In this document: piece after piece, positions 21,895 through 31,121 of the stretch | How the letters are laid out: each line of letters opens with the position of its first letter | Position numbering within the stretch: position 1 is the first letter of the stretch | From: Nocardioides albertanoniae | GTDB lineage: Bacteria > Actinomycetota > Actinomycetes > Propionibacteriales > Nocardioidaceae | Length of the DNA: 64,000 bases | Reading direction: 5' to 3' | Assembly (NCBI RefSeq): GCF_006716315.1 | Contig: NZ_VFOV01000001.1 | Span: 2,806,501-2,870,500, forward strand | The notes under the pieces: model-generated | What the model was told of the DNA's origin: nothing | The model's database searches: none | The model's input: only the letters and a program-made list of their open reading frames with translations | Position numbers and translations under genes: made by a program

Positions 21895-22279
21895 CGAGAA
21901 TTCCCCCCACGTGGTTGACTTACCCGAAACGTAACGGCGTTCGTTCGTCCGCGAAGCTGCTTCGATCGCTTGCCGCTGGATCTCACCGATGTTGGGCAAC
22001 TTCGCGGCGCCCAGTTCCGCCGGCGCAACCCTGGAAGCGCGCTGGACCAGGCAGTGGATTCGCTCTGCATCCCACCCCTCTAATCCCCTAGGTCCGGCGC
22101 CGGGTCAGCTAGCAGGATGCTCCAACTCCGCGGCCGATTTCAGACCGTGGCAAGGCCGCGGACGCCTAGCCAACTGCACGACCCCTTCGTGGCTGTTAAT
22201 GCTCTGGAGGTTCCTTACGCTGGAGCCGGTGACTGCGTTCTCGGTTCGGCTGATTACAGAGATGAATCCAGGATTCCGG

Positions 22280-22618
22280 TCACTTGGAGCAGCGTGTCGC
22301 TCGGTGCGTGTCAAGCCGTCTCCAAACCAGCAGCGGCGGCGTGAGCGCAGCGAGGGCCGCAAACTTCAAGGCATCGATGAATGCAACGAGCGCGACCAGC
22401 AGAAACCAATCGGTTGCTCCCCCGTCGACGAAGGTGGTCACCAATCGGGCGACGAACAGGTAGACAGGAACCGCTATCACGGCCACTGGAATCGCCAACT
22501 TGAGGCCGGGCTCAGAGCGTAGGTAGTCGATGGCGATGTTGGACGGGGCGTACGCCCTGACATAGCCGTGGACGGTGGCCACTGTTCGCCAGACGCATAG
22601 GAAGAGAATCGTGAGCAC
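22280..22618 (-). CDS. small membrane protein conserved beside actinobacterial relaxases
   Basis: A 112-residue protein with a PSNIAIDYLRSEPGLKLAIPVA segment leading into two or three hydrophobic helices (VAVIAVPVYLFVARL and DWFLLVALVAFIDALKFAALAAL). Similar small proteins with a P-[ST]-N-I-x-[IL]-D-x-L-R motif are common next to TrwC-type relaxases in actinobacterial mobile elements, sometimes misnamed sulfate permease. The function is unknown. It lies directly downstream of the relaxase on the same strand, with about 95 bases between. Confidence 0.7.
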   Translation of the reverse strand: MLTILFLCVWRTVATVHGYVRAYAPSNIAIDYLRSEPGLKLAIPVAVIAVPVYLFVARLVTTFVDGGATDWFLLVALVAFIDALKFAALAALTPPLLVWRRLDTHRATRCSK

Positions 22619-22712
22619 AGATCGACCTCCGGTTGGGGCAGGGGTTGCAGTCCACGATGCAACCGGTCGCTCGTTTGCGTCGTGGCCTGTGGAGAAACGT
22701 CCGCTGAGGCGA

Positions 22713-25700
22713 CTATCTGAGGCCCGACTGCAAGGACGCCGCGGGCTTTGCTCGGTCTGCGGCCAGGGTCACGGCAAGGCTTTCCGCTCGCCGCTGGGCG
22801 ATAAGGGCGAGGGTCCGATCAGCTCGTTCTGCTTCACTTCGCGCGCCCGGGCCGAGTGGGATGTCGCTGGTGATCTGGTAGCGGTCGCGGTAGGCGGCGA
22901 TGGTTCCGACCGCGGCGATCCAGTCACGGCGGACCGCGGGCGATGTCGGTGGTTCGCCCAGCCGACGGGTCCAGGCAGGGCGCTCAAGCACCGCGGTCTC
23001 GGCGAGGGCCTTGGCTCGTGCTTCGACCAGGCCCCTGCGCTCGTCGAGGGCTTCGCGCATCGCGGTGGGCATCTCGCCGATTGCTTCGGGGATCATGCCC
23101 GCGATGAAGCGCTGGGCTGAGGCCACTCCCCTGCGGGTCGGCTTCGCGTTCGTGGCGAGGCGGAGTCGGTATTGAAGGACAGCAGCAACATCCTCTGCGT
23201 CGGTGAGGTCGCGTTGGGCTACGAGGCGTGGGAGGAGTCGGTCTACCGCGTGGCCATTGGCTTCGGCGCGGCGCAGCGACGCGGTCAGGGGCCCAAAGGC
23301 ATCACCTGCGACGACGTCGTCGGCTTGAGAATCGGTCAGACCGGAGCGGCGGACGAGGTCGGCCCACCGGTCGCGTTGGGCGACGGCGGCGATGGTGTCG
23401 TACTCAGCTGCGAGTTGAGCGATGGAGCTCCAGGTCTCGTGTTCGGCCGTGATGGTCTGATGCGCGGAGAGCTCGGCGCTGGAGTGTTGGAGTACGCCGC
23501 AGAGCACGGTGTGGGCGTTCGTCTCGCCGTCGTCGGGGTGGCCGGCGTGGGTGTCATCGGGCTGGTCGAGGGCGACGTAGGCGGTGTTGGCGTCGCGGCC
23601 ACGGGTCATGGAGACGTACAGGTTCTCTCTGGTTGTTCTCGAGGATGCGAGGACGTGGGCGGTGTCGACGGTGATACCTTGGGCGCGATGGGCGGTGATG
23701 GCGTATCCGAGGTCTACGTGTTCGGAGACGTAGTCGGCGGGAAGGATGACGGTCGCGGCGTGGTTGGCCCGGCGGGAGACGACGAGGGTTCCATCTTTGC
23801 CGACGTCGTCGATGCACCATCGGTCGCCGTTGCGGACCCAAGCGCCACGCAGGGAACGGAGGCGGCGGTCGTTCCGGCGGGTGATCACGATGTCACCGAC
23901 TGAGGCGGGTTCCCCGCTGGCGAGGGTGACTTCGCGGGAGGCTTGGGTCTGGCCGGTGAGGATGCGTTCTGCTCTTGCGCGGGCGTTGAGGGCGTGGACG
24001 GTTTCGGTGGTTTCGGTGACGAGAACGCTCGCTCGGCCGTTGGCCTGGTCGTTCAGCCAGGCGGTGTAGGCGGCTTCGAGCATCTCGTCGGTGGTGCCAT
24101 CGCGGAGGCGGTCGTGTCGGGCATACGCCGTTATGGCCTCAAGGCGACCGGCCCGGAGGTCGAGGCTGGTTTCGCGTTCCCACTCGTTGCGGAAGCGGTG
24201 GACCTCGGCGAGTTCGGGGACGTCTGTTCTGGCGGCGGCGAGCAGGGTGAAGGCACCGCCGGCATCGACGGACTGGAGTTGTGCCCAGTCCCCCACGAGC
24301 AGGACCTTCGCGCCGGCGATGGCGGCGAGGCTGGTGATCTGGTCGAGGGTGGTGGTGTCGGCGAGGGTGGCTTCGTCGATGATGACGAGCTGGCCTCGGT
24401 GGAGGCGCACGTTGCCGGCGGTGTGTTCGTGGAGCCATTTCGCGGTGTTCTCGCAGCGGATGCCGAGGTCTCCGGCGAGTACGTCGGCTGCGGCTGCGGA
24501 GGGTGCGAGGCCGACGACGCTGCCTCGGCCGTGCTCGCGCCGCCAGGCGGTGAGGAGGGCGTGCATGGCGGTGGTCTTCCCGGCGCCGGCTGGACCGACA
24601 AGGAGGTCGACCAGTCTGCTGGAGTTGGCAATGGATTCGAGGGCGTCGGCTTGGTTGCGGGTGATGCGACGGCCCTGGTAATTGCAGCGTACGGCGCGGG
24701 CGACCGTTTCGGGGCCTAGCCTCGGGGCCGTGCGGGACTCGGCGCGTTCCAGGAGCCGGCCCTCGGCCGCCATCACCGCGGTTGATGAGTATTTGGTGGC
24801 GTGGCGCGGCCGGAACACCGACGTGCCGTCTTCCATCTGGTACTCAGGCGGGCTCGGGGTCAGTTCGGGCGGAGTGAGCGCGACCGAGTGGGCTTCGGCC
24901 GCTTCGACGATCTTGCTGACGACGTATTCACGTTCGGCGGCGTTGGGGAAGCGCCAATGCATGGTTTGGCGGGAGGCTTCTGCCCATAGGTTCCAGTGGC
25001 GCCAGGTCGACCGCTTCCGTTCGACCTCGGCCACGACGCTGCGGCCGATCTCTTCGATGAGCTCAGCCGGAATCTGCTCGGCCCTCACGATCGCCGGGAG
25101 GCAAGGCCGCGTCAAGCCGCGCGCCCAGGACATGGCGTCGCAACGAAGAAGCCGTCCGGCACGGAGGCGCCATTCGGTAGTCAGGTCGAGCAGTGACCGC
25201 AACTGCTTCTCGGGACGGGTAGCTAGGGTCGCTCGGGCGCGGAAGACGACGATGGTGGCGTTGCTGGGGCGGCGACCGTGGCGGGCGACGTACTCGTCGA
25301 TCATCCGGTTCTTCTCCACCTCGATGGAGCGGGACCGGTTGGAGAACTCCTTGATCAGCGCCTCGTCGACGCCGGCAATCTCCCACTGCGGGTTGCGATC
25401 AGCGTCCCTCCCCCGCTGCTCCCACGCGAGCCCGAAGGTTCCGGTGATCCGGTCGGCGAGCACCGCGTTGTAGTGCGCGGAGACGGCGGTGACCGCGGCG
25501 TGCATCGGCCGGCTGTCGAGGCTGCGCCACCGACCGTCGAGCGCGGCTTGGACCTTGTTGGAAATGACCACGTGGGTGTGAAGTTGAGGGTCGCCGGCGC
25601 GCGAGTCCCAATGGTCGAAGGCGGCCGCGATGATGCCCTCAACGCCGACCTGCGAGACGGCACCGTCGGCATTGGCAACCCCGGCCCTTGTCGCGGCCAC

Positions 25701-26252
25701 CTCGCGCTCCATGTAGTCGATGACGTCGGCGACCGCCGCATGGTGCGCCGCCAGGAGCAGTTCCTGGGTGTTCGCATCGGCCACGCCCCACATCACTGAG
25801 ACCGACTTGGGGACGCTGAAAGTGAAGTCGTACGCCGCCACCGCCCGCCGTCCGGACTGGGCGGCCTCCTCGGCCTCGATCCGCGCCGTCTCCGTCGCTC
25901 GATCGTCGTCGCTGAGGTTGGAGTCGAGGTGGCGTACACGGTCAGCGATTCGCTCCTCGGTCGGCTTGTATTCGGGGTACGCCCGGCCGAGCGGCTCGCC
26001 GGTCACCGGGTCACGGCCAGCGCCGATCAAGAGCGCGAGCTGTGTCTCGGTCACCTGGGCGCCCTGCCTGATCCTGCCTCCGCCGACGCCCGGTAGCCCA
26101 GATCCCATCCACCGTCCCGGCGGGGTGCCCGCTTCGGCGTAGTAGCGGGTCAGCGGCGTGGACAGCGCTCGGTTGCCGTCGCCGGCGGCCACACTCTTCA
26201 GGAGATACTTGTAGCCGTCGCCCGCGTGCATCACCCGCATCGACACCACCAC
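22713..26252 (-). CDS. MobF conjugative relaxase-helicase (TrwC/TraI family)
   Basis: About 1179 residues. It nicks the transfer origin and unwinds the transferred strand. The N-terminal TrwC relaxase domain has the catalytic tyrosines in TRYYAEAGTPPG (about residue 40) and the metal-binding histidines in HWDSRAGDPQLHTHV. A C-terminal RecD-like helicase has Walker A LVGPAGAGKTTAMHA, Walker B VIIDEATLAD and the late motif YAITAHRAQGITVD. I chose the GTG at 26,252 because GAGGAGGGG lies six bases upstream and the mature N-terminus MRVMHAGDGYKYLL follows; the frame is open to 26,324. It is divergent from the pilus operon. MobF places the element in the same relaxase class as many actinobacterial ICEs. 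Confidence 0.95.
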   Translation of the reverse strand: MVVSMRVMHAGDGYKYLLKSVAAGDGNRALSTPLTRYYAEAGTPPGRWMGSGLPGVGGGRIRQGAQVTETQLALLIGAGRDPVTGEPLGRAYPEYKPTEERIADRVRHLDSNLSDDDRATETARIEAEEAAQSGRRAVAAYDFTFSVPKSVSVMWGVADANTQELLLAAHHAAVADVIDYMEREVAATRAGVANADGAVSQVGVEGIIAAAFDHWDSRAGDPQLHTHVVISNKVQAALDGRWRSLDSRPMHAAVTAVSAHYNAVLADRITGTFGLAWEQRGRDADRNPQWEIAGVDEALIKEFSNRSRSIEVEKNRMIDEYVARHGRRPSNATIVVFRARATLATRPEKQLRSLLDLTTEWRLRAGRLLRCDAMSWARGLTRPCLPAIVRAEQIPAELIEEIGRSVVAEVERKRSTWRHWNLWAEASRQTMHWRFPNAAEREYVVSKIVEAAEAHSVALTPPELTPSPPEYQMEDGTSVFRPRHATKYSSTAVMAAEGRLLERAESRTAPRLGPETVARAVRCNYQGRRITRNQADALESIANSSRLVDLLVGPAGAGKTTAMHALLTAWRREHGRGSVVGLAPSAAAADVLAGDLGIRCENTAKWLHEHTAGNVRLHRGQLVIIDEATLADTTTLDQITSLAAIAGAKVLLVGDWAQLQSVDAGGAFTLLAAARTDVPELAEVHRFRNEWERETSLDLRAGRLEAITAYARHDRLRDGTTDEMLEAAYTAWLNDQANGRASVLVTETTETVHALNARARAERILTGQTQASREVTLASGEPASVGDIVITRRNDRRLRSLRGAWVRNGDRWCIDDVGKDGTLVVSRRANHAATVILPADYVSEHVDLGYAITAHRAQGITVDTAHVLASSRTTRENLYVSMTRGRDANTAYVALDQPDDTHAGHPDDGETNAHTVLCGVLQHSSAELSAHQTITAEHETWSSIAQLAAEYDTIAAVAQRDRWADLVRRSGLTDSQADDVVAGDAFGPLTASLRRAEANGHAVDRLLPRLVAQRDLTDAEDVAAVLQYRLRLATNAKPTRRGVASAQRFIAGMIPEAIGEMPTAMREALDERRGLVEARAKALAETAVLERPAWTRRLGEPPTSPAVRRDWIAAVGTIAAYRDRYQITSDIPLGPGARSEAERADRTLALIAQRRAESLAVTLAADRAKPAASLQSGLR

Positions 26253-26570
26253 GGCGCCCCTCCTCTGGGTCCGGGGATGCGTGTCTGCACCCCGCTCACC
26301 ACTGAGGTGCCCTCGATCTGCCAATCGTGTGCTGCCGTGAGGGGCGCAAGGGGAACCTGGGAAGGTCGGAGCACCTTGGAGCGAGGCGGGCTGGGCCAGA
26401 GAGAGCAGCAGATGAGCAAGCTCGGCGACTGTCCGTTAATGGTTGCAAACAAAGATTAGCGTTGCAATTTGGGTAAAGGTCAGTGAAGACTGAGGACCAG
26501 TCTGCGTCGCCGCTGGGCACCAGCGGGGCGCATTCTGCGTCCTCCAGCCGGAGGAAGCAGGTACCCCATC
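26253..26570. promoter_or_regulatory. divergent promoter region and candidate transfer origin
   Basis: This gap separates the relaxase (minus) from the pilus operon (plus). It contains an AT-richer stretch with two copies of TTGCAA (26,443-26,448 and 26,462-26,467), and a perfect CCGCTGG-GCA-CCAGCGG hairpin at 26,510-26,526. A GGAGG ribosome site lies near 26,550. oriT sites of MobF systems often lie beside the relaxase gene, so this is the best candidate in the window, but no known nic consensus was recognised. Confidence 0.4.
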
Positions 26571-27185
26571 ATGAGGATCACGGCAAGAACGTTCAGCGCC
26601 ACGACAGCAGTTCTACTGTTCGCCGTCGCTACTTCTTGCGCCCAGTCACCGGACGGGACGGGTCCGACGAGCAAGCCGGATTCGTCGTCGAAGGAGCCGA
26701 TTTCGACGGCGCCGGAGTCTCAGGAGGATCGCGCCTCGGCCGATGCGGAAGACGCTGTGCGGGCATTCTTCAAGACGGTCGATGAGCTTCAGCAGGATCC
26801 TGACAAGGATCTTGAAGGACTTGCGAACGTTGCGATCGGCGTCCAGCTCAATGCCCAGAAGCTGTCGATCGAGCAGCTCCGGAAGGCTGGCCAGCATCAG
26901 ACCGGCAGTACCGACGTCGCTGAGATGAAGGTGCAGTCGGTGAGCTTGGACAACTCCGACCCGAAAGCCGGGAAGGTGCCGACGGTAACGGTGGATGCCT
27001 GCTGGGATGTCGCCGACGTTGATGTCGTCGACAAGAACGGGAAGTCGGTGGTGAGTCCGGATCGACCGGATGACGGCTGGACACGTTTCACCGTGGCCAA
27101 CTACCACTGGTCCAAGAATCCGAGCGGCGGCTGGCGCATCGCCAACGGCCAAGACCTCGAGCAACCGTCATGCAAGGTTTCCTGA
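26571..27185 (+). CDS. putative lipoprotein
   Basis: 204 residues. The N-terminal signal (MRITARTFSATTAVLLFAVATSC) ends in a lipobox-like VATSC, so it is probably lipid-anchored outside the membrane. A low-complexity Ser/Pro linker follows, then a domain of about 140 residues with DAVRAFFKTVDELQ, VTVDACWDVADVDVVDKNGK and a C-terminal NPSGGWRIANGQDL, resembling small NTF2-like accessory proteins of actinobacterial secretion and pilus loci. The function is unknown. It is the first gene of the plus-strand pilus operon and overlaps the next gene by 16 bases. Confidence 0.7.
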   Translation: MRITARTFSATTAVLLFAVATSCAQSPDGTGPTSKPDSSSKEPISTAPESQEDRASADAEDAVRAFFKTVDELQQDPDKDLEGLANVAIGVQLNAQKLSIEQLRKAGQHQTGSTDVAEMKVQSVSLDNSDPKAGKVPTVTVDACWDVADVDVVDKNGKSVVSPDRPDDGWTRFTVANYHWSKNPSGGWRIANGQDLEQPSCKVS

Positions 27186-28153
27186 CACGCGTCTTCATCA
27201 TCGTCCTCCTCGCGGCGGGCGCAACTCTTCTCGGCACCGGCACGGCGTCGGCCGACACTCGATGTCAGCAGACCAACAAGTCGACCGGCGAGTGCATCCT
27301 CTGGGTTGAGACCGGATCGCCTGGTGGCGGCGCCGGCGGATCGGGTGGTGAGGGGAAGCCGGCTGGGTCGACCAGTGGACCGAAGGACTCCGGCTCGGGG
27401 AACAGTTGCTACTGGGACCCGGCCAAGCAAGGAGTTGGCGGGCCACCGGCTGGTCCGGTGCCGTGCACATCGTCCTATGGCACCTGGAGCAATGACCGCA
27501 ACTGCTATGTGGAGGCGTATGACCCTCCTCCCCCACCGGGTGACCCTGCTTGGGAGGGACACGAACCCGATGATGGCGCGGTCTACAACTGCTACCAGCC
27601 GCAGACGTCGCTGCTGGTGACCTTCTGGTCCCAGACACCTCCAGAGGCTGCGGAGGCCGGACCATCGCCACGTGAGGTCGCGCTGATGGCGATCGAGAAG
27701 ATGAACCTTCGAGCCATCGACATCGGGATCACCCCGGAGGCCGGCGAGGACCGCGTCGGGCTGGTCGGGATGCCGGTGTGGCTATGGGTGAACGACCCGG
27801 GTCCGTCCACGTTCGGTCCGGCGACGGCATCAGCGTCGGCCGGTGGGATCACGGTGTCTGCAACGGCGCGGGTGCATGAGATCACCTGGGACATGGGAGA
27901 TGGCACGCAGGTCGTGTGCCGGAGCGCGGGGACGCCGTACGAGCCGAGGTTCGGGAAGCGGAAGTCGCCGGACTGTGGCCACGTTTATGAGAAGTCGAGC
28001 GCGCACCAGCGCGGCGAGAAGTACACCGTGACGGCGACCTCGGACTGGGTGATCACCTGGGCCGGCGCGGGACAGACCGGAACGATCCGGCTGGGCGGCC
28101 TGGCCCGTTCGGTCGACATCACGGTTGGGGAAGCGCAGGTGCTCGTGAGCTGA
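27170..28153 (+). CDS. secreted protein of the pilus operon
   Basis: 327 residues with a clear Sec signal (VFIIVLLAAGATLLGTGTASADT). The mature part is Cys-containing and Gly/Pro-rich for about 130 residues, followed by a beta-rich domain with TWDMGDGTQVVC, which resembles a PKD-like fold, and VTATSDWVITWAG. I do not know a specific role. Its position between the lipoprotein and the CpaB-like gene suggests a surface component of the pilus machine. Similar genes occur upstream of SAF-domain genes in related elements. Confidence 0.65.
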   Translation: MQGFLTRVFIIVLLAAGATLLGTGTASADTRCQQTNKSTGECILWVETGSPGGGAGGSGGEGKPAGSTSGPKDSGSGNSCYWDPAKQGVGGPPAGPVPCTSSYGTWSNDRNCYVEAYDPPPPPGDPAWEGHEPDDGAVYNCYQPQTSLLVTFWSQTPPEAAEAGPSPREVALMAIEKMNLRAIDIGITPEAGEDRVGLVGMPVWLWVNDPGPSTFGPATASASAGGITVSATARVHEITWDMGDGTQVVCRSAGTPYEPRFGKRKSPDCGHVYEKSSAHQRGEKYTVTATSDWVITWAGAGQTGTIRLGGLARSVDITVGEAQVLVS

Positions 28154-28180
28154 GGCCCGTGAGCAGGAGAGGGACCACCG

Positions 28181-28840
28181 ATGACCAGCACCACAGTACG
28201 CAGCGACCGAGCCACGCCGTCCGAGGGCCCGAAGGCGTTGCCGCCGCCAAAGCTGCGCCGCCGGCCGTGGCTATCGGTCGCCGCCGCAGCCGCGATCGCG
28301 CTCGGCGCGTTCGGAGGCACGTGGGTCTGGGCGGCGACCACGGACACGGTCGAGGTGCTGGCGGCGCGTACAACGATTCCTCGCGGTGCGCTGATCACGC
28401 ACGACGACCTCGAGCGGGTGCGGATCACCACCGACCCAGCTCTTGCTCCCCTTCCGGCGAATGCTCTGGATGACGTGGTGGGCAAGCGAGCGGCGTACGA
28501 CATCTTGTCCGGGGGTCTGATCACTGCTGAGGCTGCGACGGATGACCCGGTGCCCGGTGAGGGGAAGTCGGTGGTCGGGGTGGCGCTGACTCCGGCGCAG
28601 GAGCCGGGGGTGGCGCTTCGCAGTGGGGATCTCGTCCGGGTCGTGGTCGCTCCGGCCGTCGGCGAGGAGGTGCCGAGCGGTACGCCGCAGTTCTCCGAGG
28701 CGGAAGTCGTCGAGTCCCACCGCGGCGAGGATGGGACGCTGGTGGTCAGCGTGATGGTGCCGCATGCCGAGGCGACGCTGCTGGCAGCACGTGCTGCCAG
28801 CGGCAACGTGGCGCTCGTGCTCGACTCCGGGGTCGAGTGA
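28181..28840 (+). CDS. SAF-domain pilus assembly protein (CpaB/RcpC-like)
   Basis: 219 residues. One N-terminal membrane helix (LSVAAAAAIALGAFGGTWVWA) is followed by an SAF domain: VLAARTTIPRGALITHDDLERVRI, then LDDVVGKRAAYDILSGGLITAEA. CpaB proteins sit at the cell envelope in Tad (tight adherence) pilus systems and contact the secretion channel. The C-terminal part is a beta-rich RcpC-like extension. ATG start. The stop overlaps the next start (TGATG). Confidence 0.82.
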   Translation: MTSTTVRSDRATPSEGPKALPPPKLRRRPWLSVAAAAAIALGAFGGTWVWAATTDTVEVLAARTTIPRGALITHDDLERVRITTDPALAPLPANALDDVVGKRAAYDILSGGLITAEAATDDPVPGEGKSVVGVALTPAQEPGVALRSGDLVRVVVAPAVGEEVPSGTPQFSEAEVVESHRGEDGTLVVSVMVPHAEATLLAARAASGNVALVLDSGVE

Positions 28841-29607
28841 TGGCGGTCATCGCGCTCGCGTCGGCAGGCGGATCACCTGGAGTCACGACCACGAGTCTAG
28901 GGCTCGCGTTGGCCTGGCCACGCCCGGTCTTACTCGTTGACGCGGATCCGACCGGAACCGCCGGGGTGTTGTCGGGATTCTTCCGCGGTACGTGGGCACC
29001 CGAGCTGTCCTTGATCGACCTGGCGCTGAGTCCCCTCGGTGTCGCTGACGCTCTACCAACGGTGGCGCAGAGACTGGAGGGCACCTCGGTCTCGATCGTC
29101 GCTGGCATCCGCGATCACGCACAGGCAACTGGCCTTCGAGATCTCTGGGCTCCGCTCGCCGAGGCGCTGGCTGCCTTGGAGTCGACGGGCCAGGATGTGA
29201 TCGTGGACGGCGGCCGGCTCGGGCTTCCCGGTTACCCGGAACCGCTGCTCGATGCCGCGGACCTGACCTTGATGGTGACGCGCTCGCCGCTTCCGGCCCT
29301 GGCCGCGGCGCGTACGTGGTCGGCGACGGTACGCCGCCAAGACTCCGGATGGCGGAACCCTGGCGCGCTCCTGATCGGTGAGGGCCAGCCCTACAAGGCG
29401 GCCGATGTCGCCAGGGTGATCGGCATACCAGTGATCGGAGTTCTACCGGACGAGCCGGAGGCCGCGGCGGTCTACTACCGCGGTGCCCATGCTCCAGCGC
29501 AGTTCGAGAACGGGACGTACGTCCGCTCACTGATCGCACTGACAGAAGTCATCCAGGCGTGCGTCGCCCGCAGTCGCGCCCAGCTGATCGAGGAGGTGAC
29601 TCGATGA
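28840..29607 (+). CDS. CpaE/TadZ-like P-loop ATPase
   Basis: 255 residues of the MinD/ParA fold: AVIALASAGGSPGVTTTSLGLALAW is a deviant Walker A, PVLLVDADPTGTAG carries the Walker A' aspartate, and DVIVDGGRLG is in the Walker B position. TadZ proteins localise Tad pilus machines at the cell pole. The canonical lysine of the Walker motif (GKGGxGKT) is absent here (GGSPGVTTT), so ATP hydrolysis may be weak. An overlapping GTG start exists three bases upstream. The stop overlaps the next gene by ATGA. Confidence 0.82.
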   Translation: MAVIALASAGGSPGVTTTSLGLALAWPRPVLLVDADPTGTAGVLSGFFRGTWAPELSLIDLALSPLGVADALPTVAQRLEGTSVSIVAGIRDHAQATGLRDLWAPLAEALAALESTGQDVIVDGGRLGLPGYPEPLLDAADLTLMVTRSPLPALAAARTWSATVRRQDSGWRNPGALLIGEGQPYKAADVARVIGIPVIGVLPDEPEAAAVYYRGAHAPAQFENGTYVRSLIALTEVIQACVARSRAQLIEEVTR

Positions 29608-31121
29608 ACGACCACCGTCCGCGGACGAGCAACATCGAGCCGCCAGATCCGAACCGGTTGCCGCTGTTCGCGCCGCAACGGACCATGCCGACATCAACGG
29701 CACCGCGGAACGGTCACCGGGTGGGGTCCGGGCCGCTCGCTTCCTCCGAGACTGGTATCGGTTCTGTCGAGGTTGACTGGTCGCTGGTCGCTGCGCTCCG
29801 TGCTCAGGCTTCGGAGCAGCTGAGCCAGGCGGTGGCCGCTGACGGCGTACGTCTGGACAAAGAGTCGCAGGAGGAGCTGGCCAAGGCGATCGTGCTGGAC
29901 CTGATCGAGGCCGCGATGGCGGACGACATGGACGTCGGCGCGCCGACCTGGACCGCGGCGAAGCAACGCGCGGTCTTCAAGGCGGTGCTTGACTCGCTCT
30001 TTCGACTCGGCAGGCTGCAACCGTTGGTAGAGCGTGAGGATGTCGAGAACATCCTGGTCACCGGATGTGACGAGGTCTTCCTCGAGCTCGTCGACGGGAC
30101 CCTCCTCGCCGGACCACCAGTGGCGGATTCGGATGAGGAGCTGATCGAGTTCCTCGTGTTCCTCTCCTCTCGAGGCGAAGGGTCCTCGCGGCCGTTCTCG
30201 CCGGCGCGACCGACGTTGCATCTGACCTTGGGTGAGTACGCCCGCCTCGCCGCCGTGGCCTGGCGGATGCCTCGACCCTCCATGGTGATCCGCCTGCACC
30301 GCATGGTCGAAGTCACCCTCGATGACTTGGTGGACATGCAGATGCTCACCCCTGTCGCGGCCTCGTTCCTCCGCGCCGCCGTCAGAGCCCGGGAGTCGAT
30401 CGTCGTCTCAGGGGTCCAGGGAGCTGGCAAGACAACCGTCGTCCGTGCGCTGTGCAACGAGATCCCGCCACGCGAGGTGCTCGGCACCTTCGAGACCGAG
30501 TACGAGCTGTACCTGCACAAGCTCAAGACCCAGCACCCGATCGTCTACCCGTGGGAGGCCCGACCGGGCTCGGGCGAGTACGGCCCCGACGGACGCCAGG
30601 CTGGTGAGTTCACCCTGGACGAGGCGCTGTATGACTCCTTCCGGTTCAACCTGTCGCGCCAGATCGTCGGCGAGGTCCGAGGCAAGGAGGTCTGGCCGAT
30701 GATCAAAGCGATGGAGTCCGGCCCCGGCTCGATCTCGACCACTCACGCCTCCGATGGCGTCGCGGCCCTGCGCAAGCTGGTCACCTGCGCCATGGAGGCC
30801 GGGCCTCACGTCACTCACACGCTGGCCACCGCCAAGCTCGCCGCAACCCTGCGCCTGATCGTCCACCTGGAACTGCACACCACCCAGATTGCCGACGGCG
30901 AGTGGCAGCGCACCCGCCGAGTCGCAGAGATCGTCGCGGTCGAGCCCGGCGAGCACGAGCTCGGGTACGCCACGACCCCCGTCTTCACCACAGACCCCGC
31001 CACCGGGATGGCAACGCCTACGACCCTTCCGGACAGGTATCGTGCCCTCGCCGCGTACGGGTTCGACTATGCCGGGTACCTCGCGACGCAGACTCCCTAC
31101 CGCCCGGACGGTGTCTCATGA
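29604..31121 (+). CDS. TadA/CpaF-type secretion ATPase
   Basis: 505 residues of the VirB11/TadA hexameric ATPase family that powers pilus extension. The N-terminal domain is followed by Walker A VVSGVQGAGKTTVVRA (about residue 275), the Asp box GTFETEYELYLHKL, Walker B and the catalytic region RQIVGEVRGKEVW, and the His box GSISTTHASD. The start is the ATG at 29,604, which has AGGAGGTG upstream and overlaps the CpaE stop by ATGA. Homologues are the actinobacterial CpaF type. Confidence 0.92.
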   Translation: MNDHRPRTSNIEPPDPNRLPLFAPQRTMPTSTAPRNGHRVGSGPLASSETGIGSVEVDWSLVAALRAQASEQLSQAVAADGVRLDKESQEELAKAIVLDLIEAAMADDMDVGAPTWTAAKQRAVFKAVLDSLFRLGRLQPLVEREDVENILVTGCDEVFLELVDGTLLAGPPVADSDEELIEFLVFLSSRGEGSSRPFSPARPTLHLTLGEYARLAAVAWRMPRPSMVIRLHRMVEVTLDDLVDMQMLTPVAASFLRAAVRARESIVVSGVQGAGKTTVVRALCNEIPPREVLGTFETEYELYLHKLKTQHPIVYPWEARPGSGEYGPDGRQAGEFTLDEALYDSFRFNLSRQIVGEVRGKEVWPMIKAMESGPGSISTTHASDGVAALRKLVTCAMEAGPHVTHTLATAKLAATLRLIVHLELHTTQIADGEWQRTRRVAEIVAVEPGEHELGYATTPVFTTDPATGMATPTTLPDRYRALAAYGFDYAGYLATQTPYRPDGVS

